Of a stretch of DNA of 64,000 nt, positions 33,107-41,171 are shown piece by piece; position 1 is the first letter of the stretch, and each line of letters opens with the position of its first letter. A program made the position numbers and the translations under genes. Where the stretch lies: the NCBI RefSeq assembly GCF_900149705.1, contig NZ_LT703001.1, positions 2,784,001 to 2,848,000 on the forward strand, read 5' to 3'. The notes beneath the pieces were generated by a model. That model was not told the DNA's origin. It worked only from the letters and a program-made list of their open reading frames with translations, and ran no database searches. The stretch comes from Sphingorhabdus sp. Alg231-15 (GTDB lineage: Bacteria; Pseudomonadota; Alphaproteobacteria; Sphingomonadales; Sphingomonadaceae).

Positions 33107-35596
33107 ATGCGAGTGATATTAAAGGCTGCGCTATTGTCGGCCACCATTTTGGGCAGCACACAAGTGTTTGCGCAGGACACCGCCTCGGAAGGTGTTGATG
33201 ACAATTCCGATGTCATCATTGTAACTGCACGCAAGAAAGAAGAGACTCTGTTGGATGCTCCTTTGGCGGTCACCGTCATTGGTGAGGCCGAGCTAGAGGG
33301 CGCCGGATTCAATGACATAACGGAAGTCACGAAGGCGGCTCCGGGCGCTTTCGTCGAACCTTTCGGTGACAATACCAATGGCACAGCGCGCATTAATTCC
33401 ACGCCCCGGTTTCGCGGCATCACCTTGATCAGTGGTAACCGTTTGCAACAGACTGCAACCGTTTTTCTTGACGGCGTATTCCTCAGCGGAGGCGCTCAGA
33501 CGATTGGCATCAACGAATTGCAGCGCGTGGAGATTATCAAGGGTCCGCAATCGGCACTGTTCGGTCGCAATACTTTTGCTGGTGCAATCAACTATGTCAC
33601 CAAGGATCCCAGTGACGAGTTTCAGGTTGATCTGAGCGTTACCGCTGCAACCCGGGATGAATATAATTTTGCCGCAGGCATAGAAGGGCCAATTATGGAC
33701 GGGCTTTCTTTCCGTTTGAGCGGTAACTATGATTCGAAAGACGGTCATTTTGACAATGTGGCTGTTCCTGGTCAGCGCCTGGGTGATGAGTCACAATGGT
33801 CCATCGCTGGCACGTTGCTGATCGAACCAAGCGATGGCCTCCGGCTTAAATTGAGAGGCTCTTATCAAGAAATTGATGACGGCCCGGCGGCTTCTGTTTT
33901 ATACTTTGGTACTAGCCAGCACAATTTTGGCGGTTTCGAGATCGTCAATGGCATTGCAGATCAAACGGATTCCGTTGTGCCTTCACCCGGCGGTAGTCGC
34001 GGTGAATCGGTCTTCCGTGGACGGATCACCCAGCCACCGGCTGATCGCATAGGACTGAACACAGCACCTGAAAATCTTCAGGCGTTTCTGGGTTTTCTGG
34101 ATGATGGGCGTTCCGATCCCAGCGATGCCATATTTGATTTTAAATATAATCCAACCACAGTGGATGATTTCGGTCTGAACCTGGATTCATTGCGTCTGAG
34201 CGCCGTCGGTTCTGCGGATCTGACCGACAATATCGAGTTCAGTTTCCTGGCTGGGTATAATAAGGAGAGATTTGGTTTTTACACCGATTTCGATTCAACC
34301 CCCGACAATAGTTTCACCAGCTTTACCGCGCGTGAAACGGAAGATTTAACTGTCGAAGGGCGCCTATCCGCGTCTTTGTTTGATGATAGCCTCAATATCT
34401 CAGCCGGTGCGAGCTATGTAAAAATCGATATTGACGAGCTGGGTGGAACGGCGAGTTTCTTTGGCCCATCGATTTTCTTTGGCGATATTTTCAGGTCTGA
34501 TCCCTTTGTTTCGGGCGCTGAAACTCTCGGCTTTTTTGGTTCACTAGATTACCAAATTACCGACCAGCTCTCGATCACACTCGAAGGGCGTTTCCAGAAA
34601 GATGAGTTCAGCAACCCTGAGGTAAATGACGGTCTGGCAACACCGATCTCGCCCGGCGAGATCAACAGTTTCCTGCCGCGCGGTACCTTGCGATATCAGC
34701 CGTCAAATTATACAACATTTTATGCAACCTACAGCGAGGGCAATCTGCCAGGCGGTTTCAATCCGCAAATCGCTGGACTGGATGCGGTGCAACTAGCCGA
34801 GTTGGCTGCTTTGGCACCCGATGCCAATGTGCTCTTTGGTGAGGAGCAGCTGACCAACTATGAATTCGGCTGGAAGCAACAGCACCCAAGCGGCATTTTC
34901 GCGTTCAACCTCGCTGCTTTCTACATGAAACGGAGTGACGAAATTTTCAGCTCCATTGAGGTGATAACCGATACGGACCCCGGAGCACCCAATCCAGTGC
35001 GTACGGTCAATTTCACCTCTAACGGAGCGAGCACCAATATCTATGGTGTGGAATTTGATGCGACAGTGAACGTCAGCGAGAATCTGTCGATGCAGGGATC
35101 TTTTGCTTATATTGATGCAACGATCTCATCCTTTCCTGCCGAGGGCGGCACCGGAGACTTTGGCGATATCTTTGGCCCCGATGCCGATATCTCCGGGCAA
35201 CGGGCCCCGCGCTTTCCACCTTTGACGCTATCGTTAGGCGCAACCTATGAAGACGATTTCAACGGATTTGGTGACTTTTTCGAAAGCTGGTACTTGCGTA
35301 GCGACCTCTATTTCACGGGCGACTATTTTGACAGCAATGCCAATGTTGCCAAGGTCGAGGAAGCAACCGATGTCAATCTGCGCCTGGGTTTAACCGGCCA
35401 GAATGCGGGCATCGAGTTTTTCGTCACCAATCTTCTGAATGAAGACGCTCCAACAACCGCCTTCAACTTTGCGGATACGAGCTTTGGTACCCGTGCACTC
35501 CCTGGTGGGTTCTTCAACTTTGGCCGGGAAGGCGACCGTGTTGGTCTGCGTGACAAGCGGCAATTTGGCGTCAAATTGAAATATACGTTCAAGTAG
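33107..35596 (+). CDS. TonB-dependent outer-membrane receptor 3
   Basis: Outer-membrane receptor of 829 residues. Signal peptide MRVILKAALLSATILGSTQVFA, TonB box-like DVIIVTARKKEE, plug with EIIKGPQSALFGRNTFAGAINYVTKD and a barrel ending KLKYTFK. The ATG is chosen over a GTG six bases earlier because GGGGAGA is better spaced. It is a tandem paralogue of receptor 2, but the two are well diverged through the barrel, suggesting different ligands, such as the parent compound and a processed form. It has the only double operator in the window and ends at a strong two-way terminator. Confidence 0.96.
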   Translation: MRVILKAALLSATILGSTQVFAQDTASEGVDDNSDVIIVTARKKEETLLDAPLAVTVIGEAELEGAGFNDITEVTKAAPGAFVEPFGDNTNGTARINSTPRFRGITLISGNRLQQTATVFLDGVFLSGGAQTIGINELQRVEIIKGPQSALFGRNTFAGAINYVTKDPSDEFQVDLSVTAATRDEYNFAAGIEGPIMDGLSFRLSGNYDSKDGHFDNVAVPGQRLGDESQWSIAGTLLIEPSDGLRLKLRGSYQEIDDGPAASVLYFGTSQHNFGGFEIVNGIADQTDSVVPSPGGSRGESVFRGRITQPPADRIGLNTAPENLQAFLGFLDDGRSDPSDAIFDFKYNPTTVDDFGLNLDSLRLSAVGSADLTDNIEFSFLAGYNKERFGFYTDFDSTPDNSFTSFTARETEDLTVEGRLSASLFDDSLNISAGASYVKIDIDELGGTASFFGPSIFFGDIFRSDPFVSGAETLGFFGSLDYQITDQLSITLEGRFQKDEFSNPEVNDGLATPISPGEINSFLPRGTLRYQPSNYTTFYATYSEGNLPGGFNPQIAGLDAVQLAELAALAPDANVLFGEEQLTNYEFGWKQQHPSGIFAFNLAAFYMKRSDEIFSSIEVITDTDPGAPNPVRTVNFTSNGASTNIYGVEFDATVNVSENLSMQGSFAYIDATISSFPAEGGTGDFGDIFGPDADISGQRAPRFPPLTLSLGATYEDDFNGFGDFFESWYLRSDLYFTGDYFDSNANVAKVEEATDVNLRLGLTGQNAGIEFFVTNLLNEDAPTTAFNFADTSFGTRALPGGFFNFGREGDRVGLRDKRQFGVKLKYTFK

Positions 35597-35618
35597 CTCA
35601 TTTGATTGGCAGTTCCAC

Positions 35619-35649
35619 AAAAAAGGCGTCTCTCAGGGACGCCTTTTTT
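35619..35649. terminator. Bidirectional terminator between receptor 3 and convergent hydrolase
   Basis: AAAAAAGGCGTC and GACGCCTTTTTT form a 12-bp stem around a TCTCAGG loop. A T-run is present on both strands, so it can stop the receptor gene and the opposite Tat-hydrolase gene. Confidence 0.92.
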
Positions 35650-35700
35650 GTCAGCCTCGCACAGATAGAATGAAATGCGGCTTTGGGTGCCGCGCTTTTG

Positions 35701-36561
35701 TTACGCTGCCAAAATCCGGATCAGCTCGTCAGGTGCTGTCACCATCGCATCATGGCCAGTGGCAAGCGCATGGTATGTCCAGCTTGGATCGACTTGTACT
35801 TTCGCGGCATGATAAGGAAAGTTACTATTAGGTAGGACAGGGTTAGTGCAATGGATATAACTGCGCTTCAACCCGTGTGATCCGCCATTTTCAAACGATA
35901 TAGGGTCCAGCCAGGTTTTGAGCGGGTGGGGCGTGAGTTTCCCGGCGACCCAATCATAACTGGGATGGTCTTTCGGTATACCGAGAAACTCAGGCGGGAA
36001 GGTCGCCATAGCAATGCCGTCAGGGGCAAGCCCCGCTAATGCCTTACGGGTTTGTTCGATAATTTCCGGACTGCGTTCCGGTCCTTGCGTGATCATTGTC
36101 TCGCCATTTTTCGGCAAGGCGGCGTCGAGATAGATAATCTCGCTGATCCGATCCTTCATGGCATCGGTAACACCGGTAATCACCATGCCGCCATAGCTAT
36201 GGCCAACCAGCACGATGTCCTTCAGGTCATAATAGTCGATCAGCGATGTGATATCTTTGATGTGCGTATCCAGCCCGATATCCGCTGACAGCAGGTGCGC
36301 GCGCTCTGCGAGTCCGGTTAAGGTAGGTGTGAACACACGGTGTCCTTGTGCCTCCAGTTGCGACCGGACATCACGCCAACACCATCCGCCATGCCAAGCA
36401 CCATGGACCAGAACGAAAGTCTGGGCAGCGCTCCCGGACCTATGCTCGGTGCGATCGGCATGTGATTTGGCATTGGCGGTTGCCGAAGTCGCAAAACCCG
36501 TCGCTGCCGCGGCGGCGATAAATTCACGGCGGCTGGTCAAGATTTTGGGACGATCACTCAT
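35701..36561 (-). CDS. Tat-exported alpha/beta hydrolase (esterase-like)
   Basis: Periplasmic hydrolase of 286 residues. The N-terminus TSRREFIAAAAATGFATSATANA is a twin-arginine signal. The fold shows FVLVHGAWHGGWCWRDV, the normal elbow VGHSYGGMV (S122), and a C-terminal GHDAMVTAPDEL supplying the His. The arrangement resembles esterases of the salicylate/pyrethroid-hydrolase type. Unlike the two other alpha/beta hydrolases of this regulon it has a complete-looking triad. It lies 17 bases after the amine-oxidase-like gene and is probably transcribed with it from the operator at 38062-38073. Confidence 0.9.
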   Translation of the reverse strand: MSDRPKILTSRREFIAAAAATGFATSATANAKSHADRTEHRSGSAAQTFVLVHGAWHGGWCWRDVRSQLEAQGHRVFTPTLTGLAERAHLLSADIGLDTHIKDITSLIDYYDLKDIVLVGHSYGGMVITGVTDAMKDRISEIIYLDAALPKNGETMITQGPERSPEIIEQTRKALAGLAPDGIAMATFPPEFLGIPKDHPSYDWVAGKLTPHPLKTWLDPISFENGGSHGLKRSYIHCTNPVLPNSNFPYHAAKVQVDPSWTYHALATGHDAMVTAPDELIRILAA

Positions 36562-36578
36562 GGCTTTATATTTCTCCG

Positions 36579-38018
36579 CTAAGCTAGGGCTAGCACTCTG
36601 TTTGCGGCTCTTTCAGCGGTTTCGAGCGCGCCTTCCATGCCGGGCCAGTTTTGCGTCATATGTTCACCGGCAAAATGGAGGCGTTGGCCCTGATACTGCA
36701 CAGTTTTGGCAAGGGCAGCACCGAGACCCGATCCAATATGATGATAGATACCGCGCGCAAAAGGCTCCTTTTGCCAGCTGAACATGCTGAGGTAGGACAG
36801 TTTTCCCTTTGCAGATGGCCTGACTTTCTCAATGCGCGTGATCATTTCGGCAGCCGCCTGCTGAGGGTTCATATTGTCGAGTACTTCTGCCGCAGGGCCA
36901 TTGATCCAGACCTTGAGCAGCGGCGGGCTGCTGTTTAGCGTGAATACCCGGCCGAGTAGCGGGTCGTCACTCCAGATATATTCTGGCAGGCCATCCTCTT
37001 TCCAAAAAGCATCGGTCGCGCGCAGGAAGACAAAACTAGCCTTTGTATAGGGTAGCTGCTGGATGGTGTTTCGCAGAACCGGCGGCAGGGGCGCTTCGAT
37101 TTTCATGTTTTTGACCGTGCTGAAAGGGGCGGTGCAAATCACCTGACGTGCGCCAAACTTCCGTCCATCGACCAAGCTGACTTCCACACCATCGCCCTTG
37201 TCGACAATTGCCGAAACCGGGGCGTTTAATATGATATCCGAATTTAGTGCGCTGGTCATGGCATCGGTCATACGTTGCGATCCACCGCGGATGAATTTGG
37301 TCGGTCCGGGATTGGCGTTGCGCGCGGTAGTGAACATGGAAAGTGTCCGCTGCATATGGAGCATCGACATTTCTTCAAGCGTGCGACCGTTGAGATTGGC
37401 GTTCATGAAGCGCATCGCTTCATCCGACGCGCCCTGCGCCTTCAACCAGCTGGCAAGCGAGATATCTTCCGCGGTGATTTCAGGAGACATCCAGTCCGCG
37501 GTCATCTCTAGTCCGGGCAGTTTGCGTAAATAGGAGAAAAACAGCGCATCAGGGGTTGTCTTTTTTTCACCATCGCCGAGCATATTTTGCGGCAAGCTTG
37601 GCCATTCATCCTTCTGGAAATTCTGTCCGCGGACATTGTACAGATATCCACCCCGACCGCTTTCGGGCAGATAACGCTCGACGCCCAATCGATCCGCAAT
37701 AGTATTGAAGCGTTTATAGGCTGCTCCAACCTGGACCCCGCCAGCGTCGGGTGTTCCGGGCAGGTTGTCCAGGGTATATAGCCGTCCGCCAGTTCTATTA
37801 TTGCCTTCCAATAGCATCACTTTCAGCCCGGCCTGTTCCAGCTGCCAAGTTGCATGTAATCCCGCCAGTCCAGCGCCGATCACAATGACATCCGCGGTGG
37901 TTTTGCTCCAGCTTTGACGCGGCGTTGCACAGGCAACCAGAGACGCGCTGGCACCCCCGATAAATGCGCGCCTGCTGAGTGCCCGTCCATTTATCGAATA
38001 TCTATAGCCCCGTTTCAT
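36579..38018 (-). CDS. Exported flavin amine oxidase-like protein (Tat lipoprotein)
   Basis: FAD oxidoreductase of 479 residues. ALSRRAFIGGASASLVAC combines a twin-arginine motif with a lipobox (LVAC, C30), so it is probably exported folded with FAD and lipid-anchored. The FAD motif VIVIGAGLAGLHATWQLEQAGLKVMLLEGNNRTGGRL follows, and the C-terminal LHFAGEHMTQNWPGMEGALETAERAA is the second FAD segment of the monoamine oxidase family. The ATG chosen starts the signal; the open frame upstream lies across the operator. It likely oxidises an amine or a C-C bond in the periplasm, releasing peroxide. Downstream partner: the Tat hydrolase. Confidence 0.92.
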   Translation of the reverse strand: MKRGYRYSINGRALSRRAFIGGASASLVACATPRQSWSKTTADVIVIGAGLAGLHATWQLEQAGLKVMLLEGNNRTGGRLYTLDNLPGTPDAGGVQVGAAYKRFNTIADRLGVERYLPESGRGGYLYNVRGQNFQKDEWPSLPQNMLGDGEKKTTPDALFFSYLRKLPGLEMTADWMSPEITAEDISLASWLKAQGASDEAMRFMNANLNGRTLEEMSMLHMQRTLSMFTTARNANPGPTKFIRGGSQRMTDAMTSALNSDIILNAPVSAIVDKGDGVEVSLVDGRKFGARQVICTAPFSTVKNMKIEAPLPPVLRNTIQQLPYTKASFVFLRATDAFWKEDGLPEYIWSDDPLLGRVFTLNSSPPLLKVWINGPAAEVLDNMNPQQAAAEMITRIEKVRPSAKGKLSYLSMFSWQKEPFARGIYHHIGSGLGAALAKTVQYQGQRLHFAGEHMTQNWPGMEGALETAERAANRVLALA

Positions 38019-38061
38019 GTACGCATGTTGACAGAAACCACCAGACCAAGGCAAGATAAAT

Positions 38062-38073
38062 TTGTCCGGACAA
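38062..38073. promoter_or_regulatory. Perfect palindromic operator, amine oxidase / secreted protein divergent promoter
   Basis: AAATTTGTCCGGACAAATAA, with a perfect 16-bp palindrome, lies 44 bases from the amine-oxidase-like start and 17 bases from the opposite start, able to control both. Confidence 0.85.
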
Positions 38074-38089
38074 ATAAAGAGGTGCCCGC

Positions 38090-38851
38090 ATGAACAGATA
38101 TCTCCACTATTTGATAGTGATGATATTGACGACAATCGCGTTTCCTGTTGAGGCAGCAGATGACTCGCTGGAGGGTGCCGCGATATTGGCAATGGCCAGG
38201 GAAGCGGCAGGTGGTGATGATTGGGCTAATGCACGGACTTTGACATTGTCGGGTCATGCCGTTTTCTACGGACCCCTGGGCCACAAACCGCGCACCAAGG
38301 CTACCAACTACCGAATGTGGCGAGTGTTCGATCCCAACCGCAAAGTGGCCCATGGAGCGGACGGCAAGGTCCGCATCATTGCTAAAAATGCCGACAAACT
38401 GATTTTCGAGGTCGGTTATGACGGTGAGATCACCTGGACCGAGCGCGGGATTACACCCAAGGCAGAGGCAGATAAATTCTGGGCGAGCAATTTCGGTTTC
38501 GGGATTATCCGGCAGGCCGACAAGCCGGGTTTTGTTGCGACCCGCTTGCCGGATGATGATGTCGGCGGTCATGCGCTCTACATGGTGGAGTTGACCGATC
38601 CAAAGGGTGGCAAGACTCTGTTCGGTATTGATCAGCAGAGCCATGCGATCCGCACCATGGGTTTCCGGACACCAAGAGGCTGGCATCAACGGGTCTACGA
38701 TGATTTTGTCATGCTGACAGACCCGCGTTGGCTACAGGCGCGCCATGTCACGCTCTATTATGACGGGCGCAAATCCAATGAAGTGTTCTGGACCGAGACC
38801 AGAGTGAATGCGGAGATTGACGAAGCTTTGTTTACGCCGCCGTCCAATTGA
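38090..38851 (+). CDS. Secreted protein of unknown family (253 aa)
   Basis: Sec signal MNRYLHYLIVMILTTIAFPVEA, then a periplasmic domain containing AREAAGGDDWANARTLTLSGHAVFYG, MWRVFDPNRKVAHGADGKVRI, VGYDGEITWTERG and DGRKSNEVFWTETRVNAEIDEALF. The start of the domain and the ending on a DEALFTPP-like phrase resemble periplasmic beta-sheet proteins of the LolA/outer-membrane lipoprotein-sorting type, a weak impression only. No catalytic motif is visible. It is a monocistronic unit with its start 17 bases from a perfect operator; its stop abuts the stop of the next, convergent gene. Confidence 0.82.
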   Translation: MNRYLHYLIVMILTTIAFPVEAADDSLEGAAILAMAREAAGGDDWANARTLTLSGHAVFYGPLGHKPRTKATNYRMWRVFDPNRKVAHGADGKVRIIAKNADKLIFEVGYDGEITWTERGITPKAEADKFWASNFGFGIIRQADKPGFVATRLPDDDVGGHALYMVELTDPKGGKTLFGIDQQSHAIRTMGFRTPRGWHQRVYDDFVMLTDPRWLQARHVTLYYDGRKSNEVFWTETRVNAEIDEALFTPPSN

Positions 38852-39658
38852 TCAGCCGCGAAAATTGCTGCCTGTTACATCGGAAGCCCGCTCTGCACCC
38901 TTGATTGTGCAACTTGCCTGCATCCAGCGCAAATTAAGTCCCACACGACTGGCGTCGATGTCGGCCCAGCTATAGCTGACTGCACGATCCGGGTTGTCGG
39001 GTTTATGGACATAAAGAACCATGCTTGGACGGTTGGTGCTGGGTTTGGGCCAATAAACGGCCCGCATGCGCAGGATTAGCGGTTCGGTTCCGCTCTCCTC
39101 TCCGCCAATCATTACCCGACCGCCCTGATCGTGCAGACTCAATTTTCGTACGAAAAGCCAATCCGGACTGCCATCTGCCTTGGGTTCGGTCTTCTTGGCA
39201 GCGGCCCAGCATTCGACCGGGCGAGCCCGTTTTAGTTGGGTTTCGGTGCCATCTGCAAAGCGCAGTTTCAATCCTTCCGCACTGACCCCGATTATCTGAT
39301 AATCTTGGTTACATAGCATTCTGTTTTGCACGGCGCTGAAAGTCCAGCCTGCATCTGTACGATCAAAATTACGAGTGCAATTGTCGACTGTCAGGCTATC
39401 CCGTTCTGCTCCCGAGGTAACAAGCCCAGTTTGCGGGGACGCGACCGGTTTGCCGAAAGCATCGGTGCGAGTGATGGTCAGTCCATTGTCCTGACTTTCA
39501 ATTTTCAGAGCGATCCAAGGTGGTGGTGTACGGCCGGCATCTTTCTCAAAATAGGCCTGTTCCTCATTTGTATAGATGCCGGGTAGTTGCTGATCCAGCG
39601 TTACGGCGCTTTGCGATCCGGCCGCGAGTGCCAGAATGGAAAGGCTGGTGAGAGACAT
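38852..39658 (-). CDS. Secreted protein of unknown family (268 aa)
   Basis: Signal-like N-terminus MSLTSLSILALAAGSQSA, then LPGIYTNEEQAYFEKDAGRTPPPWIALKIES, an opening reminiscent of CpeT-type chromophore lyases, though length and later sequence do not obviously follow. Cys residues in NCTRNF, MLCNQDY, VECWAA and QASCTIKG could form disulfides in the periplasm. Function not recognised. It has its own operator about 24 bases upstream, so it belongs to the same regulon as the adjacent, tail-to-tail secreted protein. Confidence 0.82.
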   Translation of the reverse strand: MSLTSLSILALAAGSQSAVTLDQQLPGIYTNEEQAYFEKDAGRTPPPWIALKIESQDNGLTITRTDAFGKPVASPQTGLVTSGAERDSLTVDNCTRNFDRTDAGWTFSAVQNRMLCNQDYQIIGVSAEGLKLRFADGTETQLKRARPVECWAAAKKTEPKADGSPDWLFVRKLSLHDQGGRVMIGGEESGTEPLILRMRAVYWPKPSTNRPSMVLYVHKPDNPDRAVSYSWADIDASRVGLNLRWMQASCTIKGAERASDVTGSNFRG

Positions 39659-39681
39659 AGAACGGATCCTTCACAAATAAT

Positions 39682-39693
39682 TTGTCCGGACAA
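39682..39693. promoter_or_regulatory. Palindromic operator, rightmost copy
   Basis: A perfect TTGTCCGGACAA core preceded by AAATAA, 24 bases before the secreted-protein start. It marks the right border of the regulon: no good copy was seen in the remaining 24 kb. Confidence 0.82.
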
Positions 39694-39724
39694 CTTAGCA
39701 TTAATTGTGCAGGACGCAACAGCA

Positions 39725-40201
39725 TTAGGCCATCGAGCCGGCACCGCGTCTAGCCGCTAGTTCGAATAAGCCGCGATCACCCATTTCCCAGGTCACGTTG
39801 AGTTGGGTTTTGTGAATCAGCCAACCGTCTCCTTCCCGTTCCAGCTCATGGACATAATAGCCGCCAATGGAATGCATCTGACGATCGCCTTCGACGATGA
39901 GATGATGATGAGCGGCCATATAGCAGGTACAAATCGCCCTGTTACCGTCGAGGTTGATGCTGAAGTTAGTCAACACATGTTGGGTCGCGTCAAACGGCTC
40001 CAGCGTTGCGCGGACACCGGCAACCCAATCATCGACCGGCATGGTGCTGGCCGGATCACCCGACCAACTTGAGAAATCCAGAGTGATTTCGTCAGTAAAG
40101 ATCGAGCGATATAAATCCCATTGGTGCCGGTCGATGCCGGTGGCATAGTTCAGCACATGATCCGTGATATTTGCCCGGTCGATCAAATCGTCATGTGTCA
40201 T
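39725..40201 (-). CDS. SnoaL-like / ring-hydroxylating dioxygenase beta-like NTF2 protein
   Basis: Cytosolic NTF2-fold protein of 158 residues: DLIDRANITDHVLNYATGIDRHQWDLYRSIFTDEITLDFSSW and HVLTNFSINLDGNRAICTCYMAAHHHL, then GGYYVHELEREGDGWLIHKTQLNVTW. Such proteins are annotated as SnoaL-like polyketide cyclases or small oxygenase subunits. The ATG after GGAGA is chosen; a TTG 12 bases upstream is less likely. It follows the TIM-barrel gene directly and could act as an isomerase or dehydratase on its product. Confidence 0.87.
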   Translation of the reverse strand: MTHDDLIDRANITDHVLNYATGIDRHQWDLYRSIFTDEITLDFSSWSGDPASTMPVDDWVAGVRATLEPFDATQHVLTNFSINLDGNRAICTCYMAAHHHLIVEGDRQMHSIGGYYVHELEREGDGWLIHKTQLNVTWEMGDRGLFELAARRGAGSMA

Positions 40202-40213
40202 TATCGTCTCCAA

Positions 40214-41011
40214 TCATTCCAGCAGGGCTCTGCTTGCCACTATCGCTTCGCGCGCCCAATTTTCCGGGTTAAAATACGGTGCAGCTGCATAATGTGGTAC
40301 TTCTATATCCAGGTCGACATGCTCCCCCAAAAGTTCGATCAAGGCGGAAAGCGGGAACATCCCTTCACCCGGAATCATCCGGTTCATCGCTTCCTCGACA
40401 TAGTCATCCGATTTCCGAAAGTGCGGACCATCGCATAGCTGGGCATAGCCAATGATCTGAGGATCGACGGACTTGAGCTGATCCAGAGAACCGCCCGTTC
40501 GAAAAAGATGCAGCGCATCAACGGCTATTTTCAGATTAGGCAGGTCCATCATCTGATGCAGCCTGACTGCTTTTTCAAGACTGTCGCAACCCTTTGCAAA
40601 ACCGGTAAATTCCAATCCGATTTCCATGCCCAAATGACCAGCCATTTCACAAAGCTTGCCGAGTTGATTGGAGATACGGGACGCATCAACGTCGTGAATA
40701 TGGGTGACAGCGCGTTTGGCGCCTAATTCAGCCGCAAGCTCCAGTTCTGAGGCATATTGACTGACATCAATATTTGGCGTGATCGGGAAATATTCGGCGT
40801 TGATGATCGAAACACCGTTATCGGCAAGGACGGTTTGAAACTCTGTTCTTTCGGGAGGTGTAACAGTTGGAAACATCTCCCTACCATCGGATGCCAGCGG
40901 CGTTGCGGTGAACAGGCAGATCTTGCTGAGACCAGCCGCTGCCGCAAACCGGACAAGTCCAGCCGGACCGCCCTGCGTCATGGTAATTTGATGGAGAGCC
41001 AAATTTTGCAT
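40214..41011 (-). CDS. TIM-barrel sugar-phosphate isomerase/epimerase-like protein
   Basis: AP-endonuclease-2/xylose-isomerase-like barrel of 265 residues. GLEFTGFAKGCDSLEKAV, AVDALHLFRTGG and YAQLCDGPH show the metal-binding pattern of barrel strands (Glu, Asp, His), and VDLDIEVPHY supplies a final Glu. Relatives include hydroxypyruvate isomerase, inosose dehydratase and 3-dehydroshikimate dehydratase. It is divergent from the acyl-CoA ligase and coupled to the SnoaL-like gene. Substrate not known. Confidence 0.9.
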   Translation of the reverse strand: MQNLALHQITMTQGGPAGLVRFAAAAGLSKICLFTATPLASDGREMFPTVTPPERTEFQTVLADNGVSIINAEYFPITPNIDVSQYASELELAAELGAKRAVTHIHDVDASRISNQLGKLCEMAGHLGMEIGLEFTGFAKGCDSLEKAVRLHQMMDLPNLKIAVDALHLFRTGGSLDQLKSVDPQIIGYAQLCDGPHFRKSDDYVEEAMNRMIPGEGMFPLSALIELLGEHVDLDIEVPHYAAAPYFNPENWAREAIVASRALLE

Positions 41012-41040
41012 GGACCAATCCTAGTCCAAGCCGATGCGAT

Positions 41041-41061
41041 TGCACCTATGCATTTGGTGCA
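41041..41061. promoter_or_regulatory. Inverted repeat TGCACC-N9-GGTGCA
   Basis: Perfect 6-bp arms around TATGCATTT, located 30 bases upstream of the isomerase start, in the divergent region shared with the acyl-CoA ligase. A regulator site is possible; no second copy was noticed. Confidence 0.4.
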
Positions 41062-41135
41062 GACATGACCTTTAGGCTAGTCAATATGTTAGGCTGTGCG
41101 CGACGCCGCGCCCTTTAGATAGAGTATTGAGAATC

Positions 41136-41147
41136 GGTCCGAACGGA
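41136..41147. promoter_or_regulatory. GGTCCGAACGG motif, copy 1
   Basis: GGTCCGAACGGA contains the TCCG-AA-CGGA inverted repeat. It lies 25 bases upstream of the acyl-CoA ligase start. The 11-mer GG[TA]CCGAAC[GC]G recurs at two other divergent promoters to the right. Confidence 0.5.
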
Positions 41148-41171
41148 GGGCCTCGAGAACAGGACAGGACC

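Noticed and set aside
38019-38192. Long N-terminal extension of the amine-oxidase-like gene
   Set aside because: It covers the operator and the opposite gene; the Tat signal starts at 38018.
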